A DNA stretch of 64,000 nt from Apostichopus japonicus (lineage: Eukaryota > Echinodermata > Holothuroidea > Aspidochirotida > Stichopodidae), in NCBI RefSeq assembly GCF_037975245.1, contig NC_092565.1, positions 15,157,499 through 15,221,498 of the forward strand, given 5' to 3'. The notes below the pieces were generated by a model. That model saw nothing but the letters and a program-made list of their open reading frames with translations, made no database searches and was not told the DNA's origin. This document shows, in pieces, positions 1-20,797 of the stretch. The translations under genes were made by a program, and so were the position numbers. Numbering within the stretch: position 1 is the stretch's first letter; each line of letters begins with the position of its first letter.

Positions 1-447
1 ATAAGACCGGGTAAATTGCCGAGACGTGAAATCACCATCTTCTCCCTTTTCTTCGTGTTTTCCTTCGATTTTCAGAGTTTTGTCAACGATTTTGACTGAT
101 ATTTCGTCAGGTTTAAATGCCTCGCCAAGATCTACTGAGACTTTGAATTTATCTGGTGTTTGTTCGTCGAGTGAAGAGTCAACCGATTTCGCTTTGCCTT
201 CTGATGAAGTCTCCTTCTTGTTAACTCGCTCTCTTAATTTGAGAAGCAAGGATGGAAAAGTAATGTCTTTATCATCAAACTCGTCATCGGCAAGCGATTG
301 CAGCAACTGTGAGATAGTTCCAAGAGAAGATGGATTTTCGGATTGACGACGGTATTGATATCGCGGTCTTACAGAACCGTGAAAACCGCAGCAAGGATAT
401 GTCGTACGCTGAAGGCCAAATGATGGAATAACAAATACCGATGCCAT
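1..447 (-). CDS. Small heat shock protein, alpha-crystallin family (3' part outside window)
   Basis: An intronless reading frame runs from ATG at 447-445 to the left window edge, giving 149 residues with no stop. The N-terminus MASVFVIPSFGLQR parallels that of the neighbouring sHSP (MEPVYFIPTYGFHR). A Ser/Lys-rich linker follows, and the alpha-crystallin domain starts near residue 99 (DKFKVSVDLGEAFKPDEISV, then KIEGKHEEKGEDG near 127-138). sHSPs are ATP-independent holdase chaperones that bind unfolding proteins. The end of the domain and the C-terminal IXI motif lie outside the window. The gene is divergent to the sHSP at 1657, and an HSE and TATA-like box lie about 200 bp upstream of the ATG. 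The family call is secure; the exact paralogue is not assigned. Confidence 0.93.
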   Translation of the reverse strand, partial: MASVFVIPSFGLQRTTYPCCGFHGSVRPRYQYRRQSENPSSLGTISQLLQSLADDEFDDKDITFPSLLLKLRERVNKKETSSEGKAKSVDSSLDEQTPDKFKVSVDLGEAFKPDEISVKIVDKTLKIEGKHEEKGEDGDFTSRQFTRSY

Positions 448-640
448 TTTCCAAGTAGTATTTGCTTCTTGACTGTCTTCAAAGATGGAGTTGTTTAGTT
501 GAGTAGTCAATGAAATATCGTATAAGCAGATTGAGTAAATTGTCTGGCTGTGAACGTCCTATTAGAACCACAAATATCAGTTTTCTTGTACTAGCTGCCC
601 TCTGAAGCTGTGATTGAATGACTGGTTAGCAGATTCCGCT

Positions 641-684
641 GGATATTTAAGCAATCTAATATCCACGACGGAATCTTCCAGTAA
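641..684 (-). promoter_or_regulatory. Probable heat-shock promoter of the left sHSP
   Basis: On the minus strand a TATA-like TTAAATA (644-650) lies about 195 bp above the ATG at 447. About 20 bp further upstream is a palindromic heat-shock element core GAAtcTTC (671-678), which is two perfect nGAAn/nTTCn units. The layout mirrors the partner gene's promoter. This is inferred from motif and position. Confidence 0.45.
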
Positions 685-961
685 CTACTCGTAAGTCACA
701 ACAGAGACACATGTAGTAATAATCATGACCTTGCAATTTGTATGTTCGAGAAAATAGGCGCCTTCTGACATCAGCCGCGCCTACTGACATGAATATTCAT
801 ATATCCTTCCAGCTTTTCAATTCCAAGTGACATAACTGAAGCGCTGAGTAATTTACGCAACAAAGCCTCACTAGTTAACTTTACAACATGTCAATTTACA
901 AAATGAATACTACAAATTTCTTTGGCAGTTGAAAGAAGAGCCTTTTGAGTCCTACGTAACA

Positions 962-1020
962 GTTGCACCAGTCCTTTCTACACAGATCGAGAAGAATTGT
1001 GTAGAAAGGACTGGTGCAAC
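962..1020. repeat. Perfect inverted repeat (23-bp arms, 13-nt loop)
   Basis: Positions 962-984 and 998-1020 are exact reverse complements, separated by 985-997. The hairpin lies in the middle of the spacer between the divergent sHSP genes. No known terminator or RNA family is recognised. Confidence 0.93.
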
Positions 1021-1284
1021 CTTTCCTACAGTGTTTACAAATACGTATCAATTCATTGCTCCGCCTACAAATCGTTCAGGATCCGATATAGCAAAGTTAG
1101 TTCGGGGTTTTTTTTCTCCGGTTAAAAAGTTGAAATGAAGTTCATTAGCGTCAAATTATATGAAGAAGTTTGTATGATGAAGATATGTCATATATTCAGG
1201 CACTGGCTGCAAAGAGAGAAAAGGTATTTTATTCTAAATGCAGGACGTAAAACGTACGATTCATTTTGAAAATAATCATAGACA

Positions 1285-1361
1285 AAGTAGGCGGGGCCTA
1301 TTCGAAAGTCCCATTTTCAATTAAGTAGGCGGGGCATCATACGAAGTTTCTCGTTTCTTCG
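1285..1361 (+). promoter_or_regulatory. GC boxes and heat-shock element of the right sHSP
   Basis: The 13-mer AAGTAGGCGGGGC occurs twice (1285-1297 and 1323-1335), like paired GC/Sp1 boxes. It is followed by a heat-shock element at 1342-1361, read in 5-bp units as cGAAg-tTTCt-cGttt-cTTCg: three perfect alternating units and one partial. It is about 90 bp above the TATA box at 1447. Confidence 0.6.
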
Positions 1362-1446
1362 CGTAGTTACCATTGCTCAGTCATTCGAATACTCCACTTC
1401 AGCAGACTGCAGTATCTAGAATTTGCTAGATAATCGGGACATTCTG

Positions 1447-1454
1447 TATAAATA
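1447..1454 (+). promoter_or_regulatory. TATA box of the right sHSP
   Basis: TATAAATA lies 203 bp before the chosen ATG at 1657, implying a 5' leader of about 180 nt, long but usual for heat-shock genes. It lies downstream of the heat-shock element. Confidence 0.55.
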
Positions 1455-1656
1455 CTGGAATAATTCCCCCGGCCTTACATTCTCGATCAGCTTTCAAAGA
1501 AGCAACAACTAGCAATTCGTCACAGAACTGCGATAAAGCAAAACTAACGGTGTACTTTCTGACAAGACCTAACATCGTAGTAAACTGAATATTGACATTT
1601 TTCTCCATCGTTTGAAACACTTTGATCGTCGCCAGAAAATAGTCAGCCGTTTTGAA

Positions 1657-2298
1657 ATGGAACCTGTTTACTTTATTCCAACGTATGGCTTCCACCGGGC
1701 ACGACGTCAACCGCAAAGTGAATGCCGCCGTTTGAATCTTTCTTCACGGTTATTGCAACTGCTTGATGACAGCGATCTCTATTATTGTGACTCTTCTCAG
1801 CCTTCATTATACTTTCATACAAGGAAGCCCGGTACCAAGGAGTCACCAGGGGACAGTGATTCAAAACCACCAAAACAAGAAGAGAAGCCTGACAGGTTCG
1901 TTGTTTCAACCAAGCTTGGCGATGCATTCTCTCCCGAGGAGTTATCAGTCAAGGTTGTCGGGAAATCTCTAAGAATCGAAGGAAAACACGAGGAGAAAGG
2001 AGAGGATGGCGAGTTCTCATCTCAACAATTTACCCGAATTTATCAAATCCCTGATGACGTCGACCTGGAACAACTGACGTCATCATTTTCAAGCGAGGGC
2101 GTGCTTTATGTCGAGGCCCCGAGATTGGTGAAAGAGGAGCTCAAGCCTACTGAGAGAAACATCCCGATCGAACAAAGGGAGGAAGCTCCAGCTATTGGAA
2201 ATGAGAGGACAGAGGAAGAGGAAAGAAGCGAATCAAACGAAGATGGGGAAACAAAAGATCTTGCTACAGAGAAGGAGGAAGTTGCAGTGGAAGAATGA
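1657..2298 (+). CDS. Small heat shock protein, alpha-crystallin family
   Basis: The intronless frame encodes 213 residues from ATG 1657. An upstream in-frame start at 1612 would add 15 residues, but 1657 is preferred because MEPVYFIPTYGF aligns with the start of the divergent paralogue. Residues 79-157 form the alpha-crystallin domain (DRFVVSTKLGDAFSPEELSV, IEGKHEEKGEDG, then GVLYVEAPRL). The C-terminal IXI motif that docks into neighbouring subunits is IPI at 169-171. A strongly acidic Glu-rich tail follows (172-213) and is longer than in typical sHSPs. The expected role is an oligomeric holdase chaperone in the cytosol. Heat-shock elements and a TATA box upstream suggest HSF1 control. Confidence 0.95.
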   Translation: MEPVYFIPTYGFHRARRQPQSECRRLNLSSRLLQLLDDSDLYYCDSSQPSLYFHTRKPGTKESPGDSDSKPPKQEEKPDRFVVSTKLGDAFSPEELSVKVVGKSLRIEGKHEEKGEDGEFSSQQFTRIYQIPDDVDLEQLTSSFSSEGVLYVEAPRLVKEELKPTERNIPIEQREEAPAIGNERTEEEERSESNEDGETKDLATEKEEVAVEE

Positions 2299-2440
2299 AA
2301 TATCTCAATCAACTATATTTACCAAACTGTACGTGTAAGACCGTAACAATTGATTATACCAATAGTAGTGTGCTTCACTCTTTTTTGTTGTTGTATCAGT
2401 GAGGAGTATTTGGATAGGTGAATCAGTCATTATTTATGTA

Positions 2441-3070
2441 AATATTTATCTGTAAGGGTGGGGTATACCGTAAATTTCAATGGCATATGATGTACCATAA
2501 GGGGGGGGGGTGGAGAATAGGTTATGTGAAGGAATGCTTTGTTATGGAGTAGCATTAACATCATTATCATCCATGTAATTGCTGATGCAAATTGAGAATA
2601 TAGTAAGTTATCTAAGGTATATTAAGTTAATATCAACTTGTTAATTTTTTTTCGTATTTTTCTCTTCTTTGTGAATGGACAGATTTGAATGATTGGAGAA
2701 AAATGTGTACAAACTCTTACCTGGAAGTACGTTGTATAATTAACATTGACATCTATATATTTATCTGTAAGGGTGGGGTATATTTAAGAAGGTATATTTC
2801 TGGATATAATAACTACTCATTTAGGGGGGGGGGATGGAGAATAGTTTATATGGTGGAATGTTTTTCTATGGAGTAACATTAACATCATTATCATCTACAT
2901 AAATGCAGACACAATGTGAGAATATATTAAGTTAATATTAAGTTAATATTAAGTTATCAACTTTTTCACATTTTCCTCTTCTATTGTGAAAGGACAAATT
3001 TTGAATTATTTGGAGAAATATTGTATACAAAAATCTTACCTGGAAGTATGTGGTATAATTTACACTGATT
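2441..3070. repeat. Tandem duplication of about 315 bp downstream of the sHSP
   Basis: Two diverged copies (about 2441-2755 and 2756-3070) share TGTAAGGGTGGGGTATA, a run of nine or so G, GGAGAATAG, TATGGAGTA.CATTAACATC and CTTACCTGGAAGTA in the same order at an offset of about 315. If the polyadenylation signal at 3300 is used, both copies are in the 3' UTR. Confidence 0.85.
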
Positions 3071-3299
3071 GTTACTTTTTTTTGTTTCCTAATTATTATT
3101 AATGACATGGATAGTTGCCTAATCACCAGATTTATTTAAGATGCACATTACAATGAGCATAGACTTATCAATGTTGTTCATATCAGTCGTGTCTGAAATT
3201 TAATACTTAAAAGTTAATTAATATTGCTAGACAGAAAATAGCACAGGTCTTCTATACATGGCCAATTGTAATTTGAAGTTGTATTTGAGTTCATCTTGA

Positions 3300-3305
3300 A
3301 ATAAA
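3300..3305 (+). terminator. Possible polyadenylation signal of the right sHSP
   Basis: AATAAA lies about 1 kb after the sHSP stop; no canonical hexamer was seen nearer. The position is plausible only if the 3' UTR is long. Confidence 0.3.
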
Positions 3306-3599
3306 ACATGTTAAGTTATACAGAGTACATAGCAATACCATATTCATTTGTCTTTTCTGTCTCTCTTGTCCACGATTGTTCAAGAATATTGGTGCTAAGA
3401 AATTATTTGACTCAAATTATTGATGACTTGAAGGTGAAATTCCATGACAGAGTAAAACATTACTGAGCTGTCCATACAATGCTGCTACACTGTTCCCTGC
3501 TTTCACTTCTTCTTCCAGTACTTTCCCCTCTCCAACTTCCCACTCTCTTCTTCTCGGTCTCTTGCCAAGTTCCTCCAACCATCTCATTCCTCCTTCTTA

Positions 3600-3835
3600 A
3601 GCCCGGGTCACATCTGCGCGATTCAACACGCGATTCAACTCGCAATACAATTGAAGGTTGAATAGTGTAGTTAGACACGGGTATCAACTTGTTGCGCAAT
3701 AAAAGTTTGCGCCATCGATTTGCAATAGAGCAAATGTCCTAATCAGCGCAACTTCTTTGAAGCAACTTTTCTGATTCGCGTGATTTTAGTTGCGAGTTGA
3801 ATCGCGTGTTGAATCGCGCAGATGTGACCCAGGCT
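3600..3835. mobile_element. MITE with TTA target duplication (PIF/Harbinger-like)
   Basis: This 236-bp element has terminal inverted repeats of about 46 bp that are nearly identical: AGCCCGGGTCACATCTGCGC at the left, and AGCCTGGGTCACATCTGCGC as the reverse complement of the right end. It is flanked by TTA on both sides (3597-3599 and 3836-3838). A 3-bp TWA target duplication fits non-autonomous PIF/Harbinger elements. There is no transposase. Its short ORFs come from the inverted repeats. Confidence 0.85.
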
Positions 3836-3838
3836 TTA

Positions 3839-4689
3839 GGTCAAGTCAATTCCCTCTTGTACCAACAAAGTCACCTAACCACTGCTGCTCAATGCATGCC
3901 TTTGAAGCTATTGGTGGAACTAAAGTGAAAGGATTGTTTTTCTTTTATGGAACTGACAATCACAGTGACTGAATGATAAAAGCAATTGCTGTAAAATTAT
4001 TATTATTTTTTTTTTGCACTCCTTTGTGTGGTAAACCTAGATGAAATGCTCTCTCAGCTTATGAATGATTCTAAGCAAAAAACAAACAGTTAAGGTATTT
4101 CTTCTACACAAAGTTGCATTTGTTAAAATATTAATCTAAAAATATCATCATCATTTAAAACATTTCAAAACCAATAAATCTGCTTAAGTCAAGATGACAT
4201 CCCTACAACACCACACCATTTTTACCTCAGTAGCTGCTCATGCTTGGAACCTTACATTTCGAAAAACCCAATGACTTGAACACAAATATTATGCTTCTGA
4301 TCAGAGTGATTGAATACAACTGATATGCTTGTACATACTCCTTGGCAGTATATATATACTAAGGGCACTTTAGTGTTAGTTCCTATAATGGTTAAGTACC
4401 AGTGCAGTATGGTTTAACAGTTCACATGCAAACAGCTAATAATACAGCTCAAGAGCTTATAATAAGCTAGTGCTTTAATAAGAAACTGCATTTGGGGTTT
4501 CAGTCTGACCACAGATGTGTAATAATTGGAAATGTTTCATCATATTTGACAACAAACTTAAAATAACTGGCAAATCTGCTTCAATATACATAAACAAGTT
4601 GCCAAGGTCCCAAGGTCAATAGTTCTTGTATCTTAACTTGGCTATTTAAACATGTCAAACAGCCAAGAAAAACAATCATGATAACAATA
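3839..4689. other. Intergenic, nothing recognised
   Basis: AT-rich sequence with no exon-like frame, RNA gene or clear repeat. Confidence 0.6.
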
Positions 4690-4696
4690 ATGATCA

Positions 4697-4966
4697 GCAG
4701 TTATTTTTATGACGCTTAAGCGACCACAAATGTGAGAGAAAACTGCAAGGGCTTATGGCTTACACGTCGGGTGGCTTCCAATTCAACATTATTAACTAAA
4801 ATTTGGAATCTTTTCAATTTAGAAGTCCTTTCAAATGAAAAAACCGTAGATTGCTCTTGGATAAAAAACCCACCTTACTGTGACCCGGCCGGGTATCGAA
4901 CCCGGAACCTCCCGATTGCTAAGTCTCTTTGCTTCAAATGCAACCACATTTATCCACTAGAATAAC
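4697..4966 (-). mobile_element. tRNA-derived SINE, copy 1
   Basis: On the minus strand this has a B-box-like GGGTTCGATACCCGG and a body shared with the copy at 29389-29674 (GTCACAGTAAGGTGGGTTTTT, GAAGCCACCCGACGTG, AAGCCCT..GCAG, GTGGTCGCTTAAG). The tRNA-like 5' head (high coordinates) is damaged at its A box. Confidence 0.75.
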
Positions 4967-5632
4967 TAGTTAGAATCATACCATCATACCTTGATGACAT
5001 AGGTTACACAGAAATTCATATAACAGAATTCCAATTGTCTGGGAGCTGTAAGTCACTTTGGGAGCTACAGCCAATGGTATATTATTTGTAAGCCAAATAC
5101 AGTATGATCAGGGCAGGGAGGTGTTACAGATGGAGAAACAATGCTCTCTACATATATAGCCACCATATCAGGTAATTAGTACCTGAGAGTTGTATGATTG
5201 ACAGGCCTATTCATTAAGCCTTGGCACTAACTATGATTACATTAATCAAGGGTGTGAATCAGAGCTCAAGATTACAGGTGGCAAACAAGCATAGTTTCAA
5301 AGCTTAGTGCTTCATGTTCCCTCCATCTGTATCTATTCTTTCATCTGTACAAACTTTGTAAGAAACTCTCAATGGTTCCTTATCCTTCCAACTAACCTAG
5401 GCCTGACCTTTATGGCTCCCTGGAATCTTCCTATAACATATCCCTTCCCATCCTGGTTCTTTGGAGTTAAATGGGGGGGTGTTGTTGGGGGGGGGGGCTT
5501 TGGCTACTATACATCTCTCCCTTCCTATACATACTCCACATTAAACCAGATGTTTTTAGCAGAGTTATCCTCACGGTATCTTCCTGGCATTCTGTTGGCA
5601 TGGAGTAATGGTCACACACCCTACAAACTTGT

Positions 5633-14222
<8,590 letters not shown>

Positions 14223-16745
14223 GAAGATGTTTAGAGCTGGAATAAAACATTCTTTTCATTAATCTAATGCCAAGATTTTTGACGAAAAAAATCATACAGT
14301 ATGTTGAATGTTCAGTCCACCACAGAAGTATTTTCATATCGCATTGGGTCAATGCAGTTTTGTATCTACAATATTCATATTTGATTGATAAAATTCAAAC
14401 CTTAGGATAACTGTCGTTATCCAATTAGATTACAATACCACAAATGCTAAGGTGACCAAATTTTTTACAGGAAATCTGAGGACATGATATTGATGCTGAC
14501 CTTTTCCTCCTCCCTTCCTCCCAAGCTATGGAAACGGAGTTAATCAGGAATTAGGCCTACACAGTTCACTATTCTTTTGGCTGCTGGAAGATTAACACAA
14601 CCTACCAGCTAAGCAAAGATGGAACCTAGACAATGCAGATATTACAGAACTGTTAACCAACATTATGCACATGCAGACATGTACTGTACATTCACATGCA
14701 GACTCAAGGATTTCTGACTGTGCAGTGGTAACCATCCTCCAACCCATCCCTCTTCTCACAGCAGCCTTAATTCTGTTTGCCAAGAGCTGTCAAATTGTGC
14801 AAGTCAATTATATCACTCAGTACCATACTATTGCCATAGGCTATCAATTTCTACTCCTTGCAGAAATTGTGGCTGATTTTTATACTCGTCTCATAACATG
14901 CCAAATACTGTATTGGATTGAATATTGTGGACCTGCAGATTATTTCCATGGACTCCTGTCATCTATGGGGAGTGAAAATTGTGTAGGCCACTCTGAGTCT
15001 GATTGGTAGTAATTGCCACACATATGCTAATGGCTAATGCCTGCTTCTTTCATAATAGGAACATGTGTGCCTAATTACATACAGTTCCGAATATCTAATA
15101 ATAGTCATTTCATCATAATAATAGTCATTTCATCATAAGTATACAAGGAATATCTACCATGTGAGATGTAACGTTAATTCCCTAGTGTCCGACAACTTAT
15201 GAATACCTAAATTTAAGAGTTCGGTCGTTCGCAGAACTGGTTAGTATTCGTTTGACTTACGGTTAGTTGTGACTTTAGCCTACCGTGAGCCTAACTCAGT
15301 TAAGCCTAGGGTCTAACTTAGTCCTAAGTTCACTTTTACAACTTTGACATGACAATCACATTTCCCAAGAACTCAATGTGATGTCTAAGGATGTAGGGTT
15401 AGGTGCGTTAGTTTTACCAGTAAGTACTCCTCGTAGACATATCGTATCGACACAGACTTGGTGCTTGGTTAGCCAGTGTGCTGGTTTTACTGTGGCCCAT
15501 GTGTATACACGACTGCATGAATGCGAGCGATGACAACAGTTCAATGACCTTTGGTGGTGTCACACTGCTAAAGCAATCTTCAGAAACGAATGTCTGGCGA
15601 TAAATCGTATTGCACATGGAAGTTATCTTTGTACACTTCGTATTGCCCATAGAAGTTATCATGTACCTCAAATCCGAGAACTAAATATCTATCATTTAGT
15701 ATTTGCTTCGGATGGCTAGATATTCAATGGCATTACTTACAACATTCCATTGCATCAGCACGTTGGCCAAAGAGTTGTTTATGGATCTTAAAAAATCGCC
15801 TTTTACCCCCCTTGAAGGAATCAACGCATTTGTATGAAGGGTTTACCGAATTAGGGCTTTTTATTCCACTGACAATTATTACTTTACTGATGTGCTGAGA
15901 ACAGAACAATATCGTATACTTATTGGTCATTGAAAACTTGGCCATATGATAATTCTATTGTTGAAGTTGTAACTGCCCTCTATTGTGTTGCTTTCTTTGC
16001 ACAGCTTCCCAGACTGACCATTTATGCCATTGTGTAGACCTTACCAAGCAACTTGAAAGATAAAAGTTAGGCAAATGAAAACACTGGATATGAACTTCTC
16101 TTGATTGACCGTAGTATATTTGGTGTCATCCTTAGATCCAAGAGATTCAAATTATCAACAAGATTTACACAATTTTTTTTTATGCATGTTGACTTTGGAA
16201 CAGGAACTAACAGAATATAAAAAATGTCTTAACCCATGCTTCGCAATTTAACCTTTGACAAAGGTCCAAAATGAGCATATGAAAGATACTTCAAATAACA
16301 CACAAAGGATTATGAGAAACAAACTTACCATTGGCCATAATCATTGTGATATAAAAGCTTGATGATGAGTAATAATAACTTTATTCTGAAGTGCACGCCC
16401 CTCGTACCCCTCCATGAAGTAAACACCCAAATATTAGACAAATACAAAATTAGAGATTAAACATTACTTGTTCCTCTCACTGTATTAAAGGACACTGTCT
16501 GTTTCCTGAGAAGGTTCCTGGCATACCTGATACCACATCAAGAGCATATGTCCTTCTTCAGAACATTAAACTTCTTGGGTCTGTCAGTAATCTGTTAATT
16601 CATCAATGGTTGTAAAAAGAAAATCAGGAACAAGAAGAACAAAACCCCTATAATAAGCCTTCTCTATCATCCCTGCCTGCTTGCCCCCCCTGCCTTCCCC
16701 CTCCCTCCCACATAGCGGCTGGTGGTACTTAGATGACTCAGTTGT

Positions 16746-16857
16746 ACTAAAACACAACTACCTTTTGGCAGGCCAAATACTGGAAACGAATCAAGAGTTG
16801 CACTAAAACACAACTACCTTTTGGCAGGCCAAATACTGGAAACGAATCAAGAGTTGC
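16746..16857. repeat. Perfect 56-bp tandem duplication
   Basis: 16746-16801 and 16802-16857 are near-identical copies (ACTAAAACACAACTACCTTT through AATCAAGAGTTGC). Confidence 0.93.
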
Positions 16858-19800
16858 ATTAATTTTCTTTACATATCTCACAATGCCAAGTTGGGATCTG
16901 GAGACAGCTATCTTATTATAGCCTCGATCAGTCAAAGCCTAAAATCAGTAAAACTTCAAAATTCAAGACATTTGCTGCATCATCATCATCATTAGCATAG
17001 CATAGCATGTTAATTTATTATCATGAGGCAAAACTTAAAAATACTGATAACAGACAAACTTTGGCCTAACCATTACTCCTCCTGGCAAATCCAATATTCT
17101 GCTACAAGTATGGCCGGCTCTAGGGCCAGTTTTATGACCGGTGACCTTGAAATTTTATGATGCAATACGTTTTGTCAACATCCCTGTACCCCAATACTTT
17201 GCCTGCATATGCAGACTGCATATGACATGACATATGACTGCATATGCATACATACCTTTCATGTATGCCATTGCCATGGTCTACGATAGCCAATAAACTT
17301 GTTCCACATCTTTCACCAAAGCATTCTTTCCCATTCAATTGTCATTGCAGTAAATATGATTAAAGATTTGTGGTAGCAACTTCGGCAATGTAAATTCACT
17401 TGACTTTTCCCCCTAACCTTGCCTCCTGTCCAACTAACAGCCCCCCCCCCCCACCAAGTTTCCTACTGTGTCAACTAGCATACATTTCCAATTACAAAGG
17501 AATTAGTCTCTTCACTGATAGGTGCTATGTTTTCCAATCCGAAAAAATATGTCTGTTCAATTTCACTTGCAATTCTAGAAATCGATTTCTTCCAACCTTT
17601 TTTATCCAGATTTTAATTTCATGATCGAAGATTTAAAAAAAGAAATAATAATAATTATAAGACAGACCTGGCAGGGAAGTAAGGAAACAGGACGTTAACC
17701 TGCAGAATGCTCTAAGACAAATGAAAACTTCTACTAATAATATATAAAACAAAAACAAACTAAACATGAACAAAAATATGAGTCATGAACAACAAATATG
17801 TTGACGAAAGATGTACCGAAACGAGCTGTCATCATCCAAAAATACACCCAAAATATTTATCAAAATTCCCATCACAGTAGATTTCAAACCATTAATTAGT
17901 CATGTTTTGCATGACTAGAACCCTCCTATTACCAATAAAAACACATTTGGATTTTACCTTCCATCCACCCAGTAATGTAAATTGTAGTTCAAAAGTATTT
18001 CTATGAATGAGCCCTTATTTTCACATATTGAAAGAATGTTTAATTAATCACACTTTTGCATCCATATGACTTTACAGAGAAAACTATTGTTATTGGAGTG
18101 TCAACGGTCTAATTGTTCCACACTATAATCAGAGATAACTTGAAAACCATTCTGACACACTCTTTAATGTGTGTGGGAGATAATCCTCTCCCCCTTTCCA
18201 ATCCTATTTATACACTGGAAGTATCCATCAAATTTCACAAACATTATTAAATCTATTACCAACACATTTAAATCTGGACCTCAAACATCCATCCATACAT
18301 CACACACCATTAATCGTAACCAAATATCCTTATTTAACACTGTAGCTGTTTATCTTGTCTTTCTCAGGGACATGACGCCTGGACAATTACACTTACAAAT
18401 TGTTTGTATGTCTTGATGTAATAAAGAAGCAAATCTAATAGAAACCATCAGGTATAAAAACTCATCCAGGCTGTTCTTGTTTCTCACGAATTAACTGATG
18501 CATTGGATTATTAGCAGTATTTAACTCTTCTTTGATAAAACAGTCACTCATATTGTAGACTTTCCATATCACCTTTCAAGAAAAGACCTTTAAATCAGCT
18601 TTTTACATTTTTTCTTAATAACATTAACAAAAGTTGCTGTGTATAGCCATTGTGAATAATGATGTCTCGAGTCATTGTTCTTTGTCTGTTCTCTTCAATG
18701 GTGTGTATAACAGACACATAAGACAATATCAATCAGTTACCTCATCTAATTTTAGCTCAAGTTTATAGCTTTCAGCTATTCTGGTAGTTTAAGAATAAAG
18801 TTAAAACAATGCACTTCTCGCAATCGTTTACCAATTTACTTTAAACACATATTCATTATGTTTAACTAGATGTGGTTCTGAATGAGACTGAAGATACAGA
18901 CAGATTATTCATGTCATTAATCCCTTCTTGACATAGCCTTTCTTCGTTTGTACAGCACCCTAACCAAACACTTAATCAAACTATGCAGTATCTATCCCCT
19001 CCCCCCACCTATTCCTCCCCTCACCCTCTCTCCCCTCCCCTCCGTAGGATTCAACATAACCTTCAGATTACATCTCTGCTTTGAAGATTTCCAATATTAT
19101 TGCCAATTCATTATTATCTTGCTTATGGAATAATATATGATCACATCATATTAAGTGTCGATTCAGCGAGTGATTGGTTTTGAATCAAGAGTACACAAAT
19201 AGTTGAGAGGGTTTTGGGTAGATATGATGGATATTGTAAGCTTCTTCTAAATCTGTGGCTGCATTAAGATGAAAACAGACTACAAAATGACCTTTAAAAT
19301 AATCCCACGTTGATTCATGTAAGCAAGCCTTCCTATCTGTTTACATTGCAACAAGATGTCTTCCGTCATGCAGTTCACTAGTCTTTTTTACGATGTGTAC
19401 ATGCACTAATGAGAGTCTGCTACCCCTGTACCATATGTGGTGCAGGAAGCATTACAATGGTTATTTAATATCATATTAGACAAACCATAACACAATTACC
19501 AATCTCATAAAAGATGTACCAAAGAGGCCAAAAATTGTACTCTCGAGTCAAAATCAAAATTGCCGGCCTGTTTTCTGCAGTTTCTACGTTGAGTTTTCAT
19601 CTCAAAGGACCTTTTTTGAGATAACCAAGAAATTGAATCCAATTTTGCATGTGTTTGCAGGCACCATTCCATGGGTAAACTTTCAACCTCACTCTCTCAT
19701 CTCTGATAGAAAATTACCATGGTAGGTTGGTAGATAGGAAGAAATTGATTACATGGTGTGATATGGTCACATCAGAAGCCTATTCTTATTCTGAGAATAT

Positions 19801-20791
19801 GCACAACAAGTCTTCATTAGTGGGTTACTATGGCAACTTTGAAGTTACATTAAAAATATCAGTTTGTAGCATTGATGGATTTTACTCTGGAGAGTCATAA
19901 ATATACAAGTCATGTATCATTGGTGCAACATGAGTCACATTACATAATCGGTGGGAATGTACTTCTAATGTCTAGGAGAGATAAAACACAGGAAGTAACA
20001 TCGTTCAATTATTCTCGATTACACTGATTGGCTGCTAACGGAGGCACTTTTATGATTCCTGCCAACAGGCAACAGGTTGTAATTTCGGAAAAGCTCAGCA
20101 TTGATCTGCTCCCTAGCTCATTGTTAGATTCAATATTAGTCAGCTTTCAGTGGACAATATTACCAGAGGGAAGAAGAGAACAGAGGCATGACCTTTGTCC
20201 CTGGGTGCATACACCTATGATTTCTATGGCATAGATTAAATGTCAACATCTTTAGTTGTATTTAGTTCATGGATATCTTCAGAGAAGGAATCATTTCTTC
20301 ATTGAGATCTCTTCACAGACATAATACTGTTGCAGGTACTTGATGACTGTGGGATGACATTACCTGACAGATTATTGCTTTAAGATTGATGAACTACCTG
20401 GTCACCACCACTCTGTATAATATCCATGGCAACGGTGTGCAGCGTGAAATCTACAGCATGGACAATTAAAAAACTCATTTCACTGTACGTAAAACGGGGG
20501 GAACATGAACATATTCAAATAGCACATGTATCATACATTTTCGTATAGACCTCACAAGAAGCACTATATCCATGAGGCTCAACAACACGTTATGTAACAT
20601 TTCTTTTATGAAGTACTTCAGAGCCACATATTAAACGTTTGATTTCTTTAACACTAGATAAACATTAACAAAATGTCAGAGTTTACTCTGATAGTTTTCT
20701 ACAAATTTTGTCAATCTGAGTGTAGGAGAACTAAATATATTTATCCTTGTTTCAATTTGTCTCTTTTGGGATTACGGATTCCTTGTTAAGT

Positions 20792-20797
20792 TTTATT
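20792..20797 (-). terminator. Possible CtBP polyadenylation signal
   Basis: Minus-strand AATAAA about 1.16 kb after the CtBP stop, the first canonical hexamer I noticed downstream. Confidence 0.3.

Noticed and set aside
929-1138. 69-codon ORF in the sHSP spacer
   Set aside because: It is built over the inverted repeat and overlaps a promoter-rich spacer. No family resemblance.
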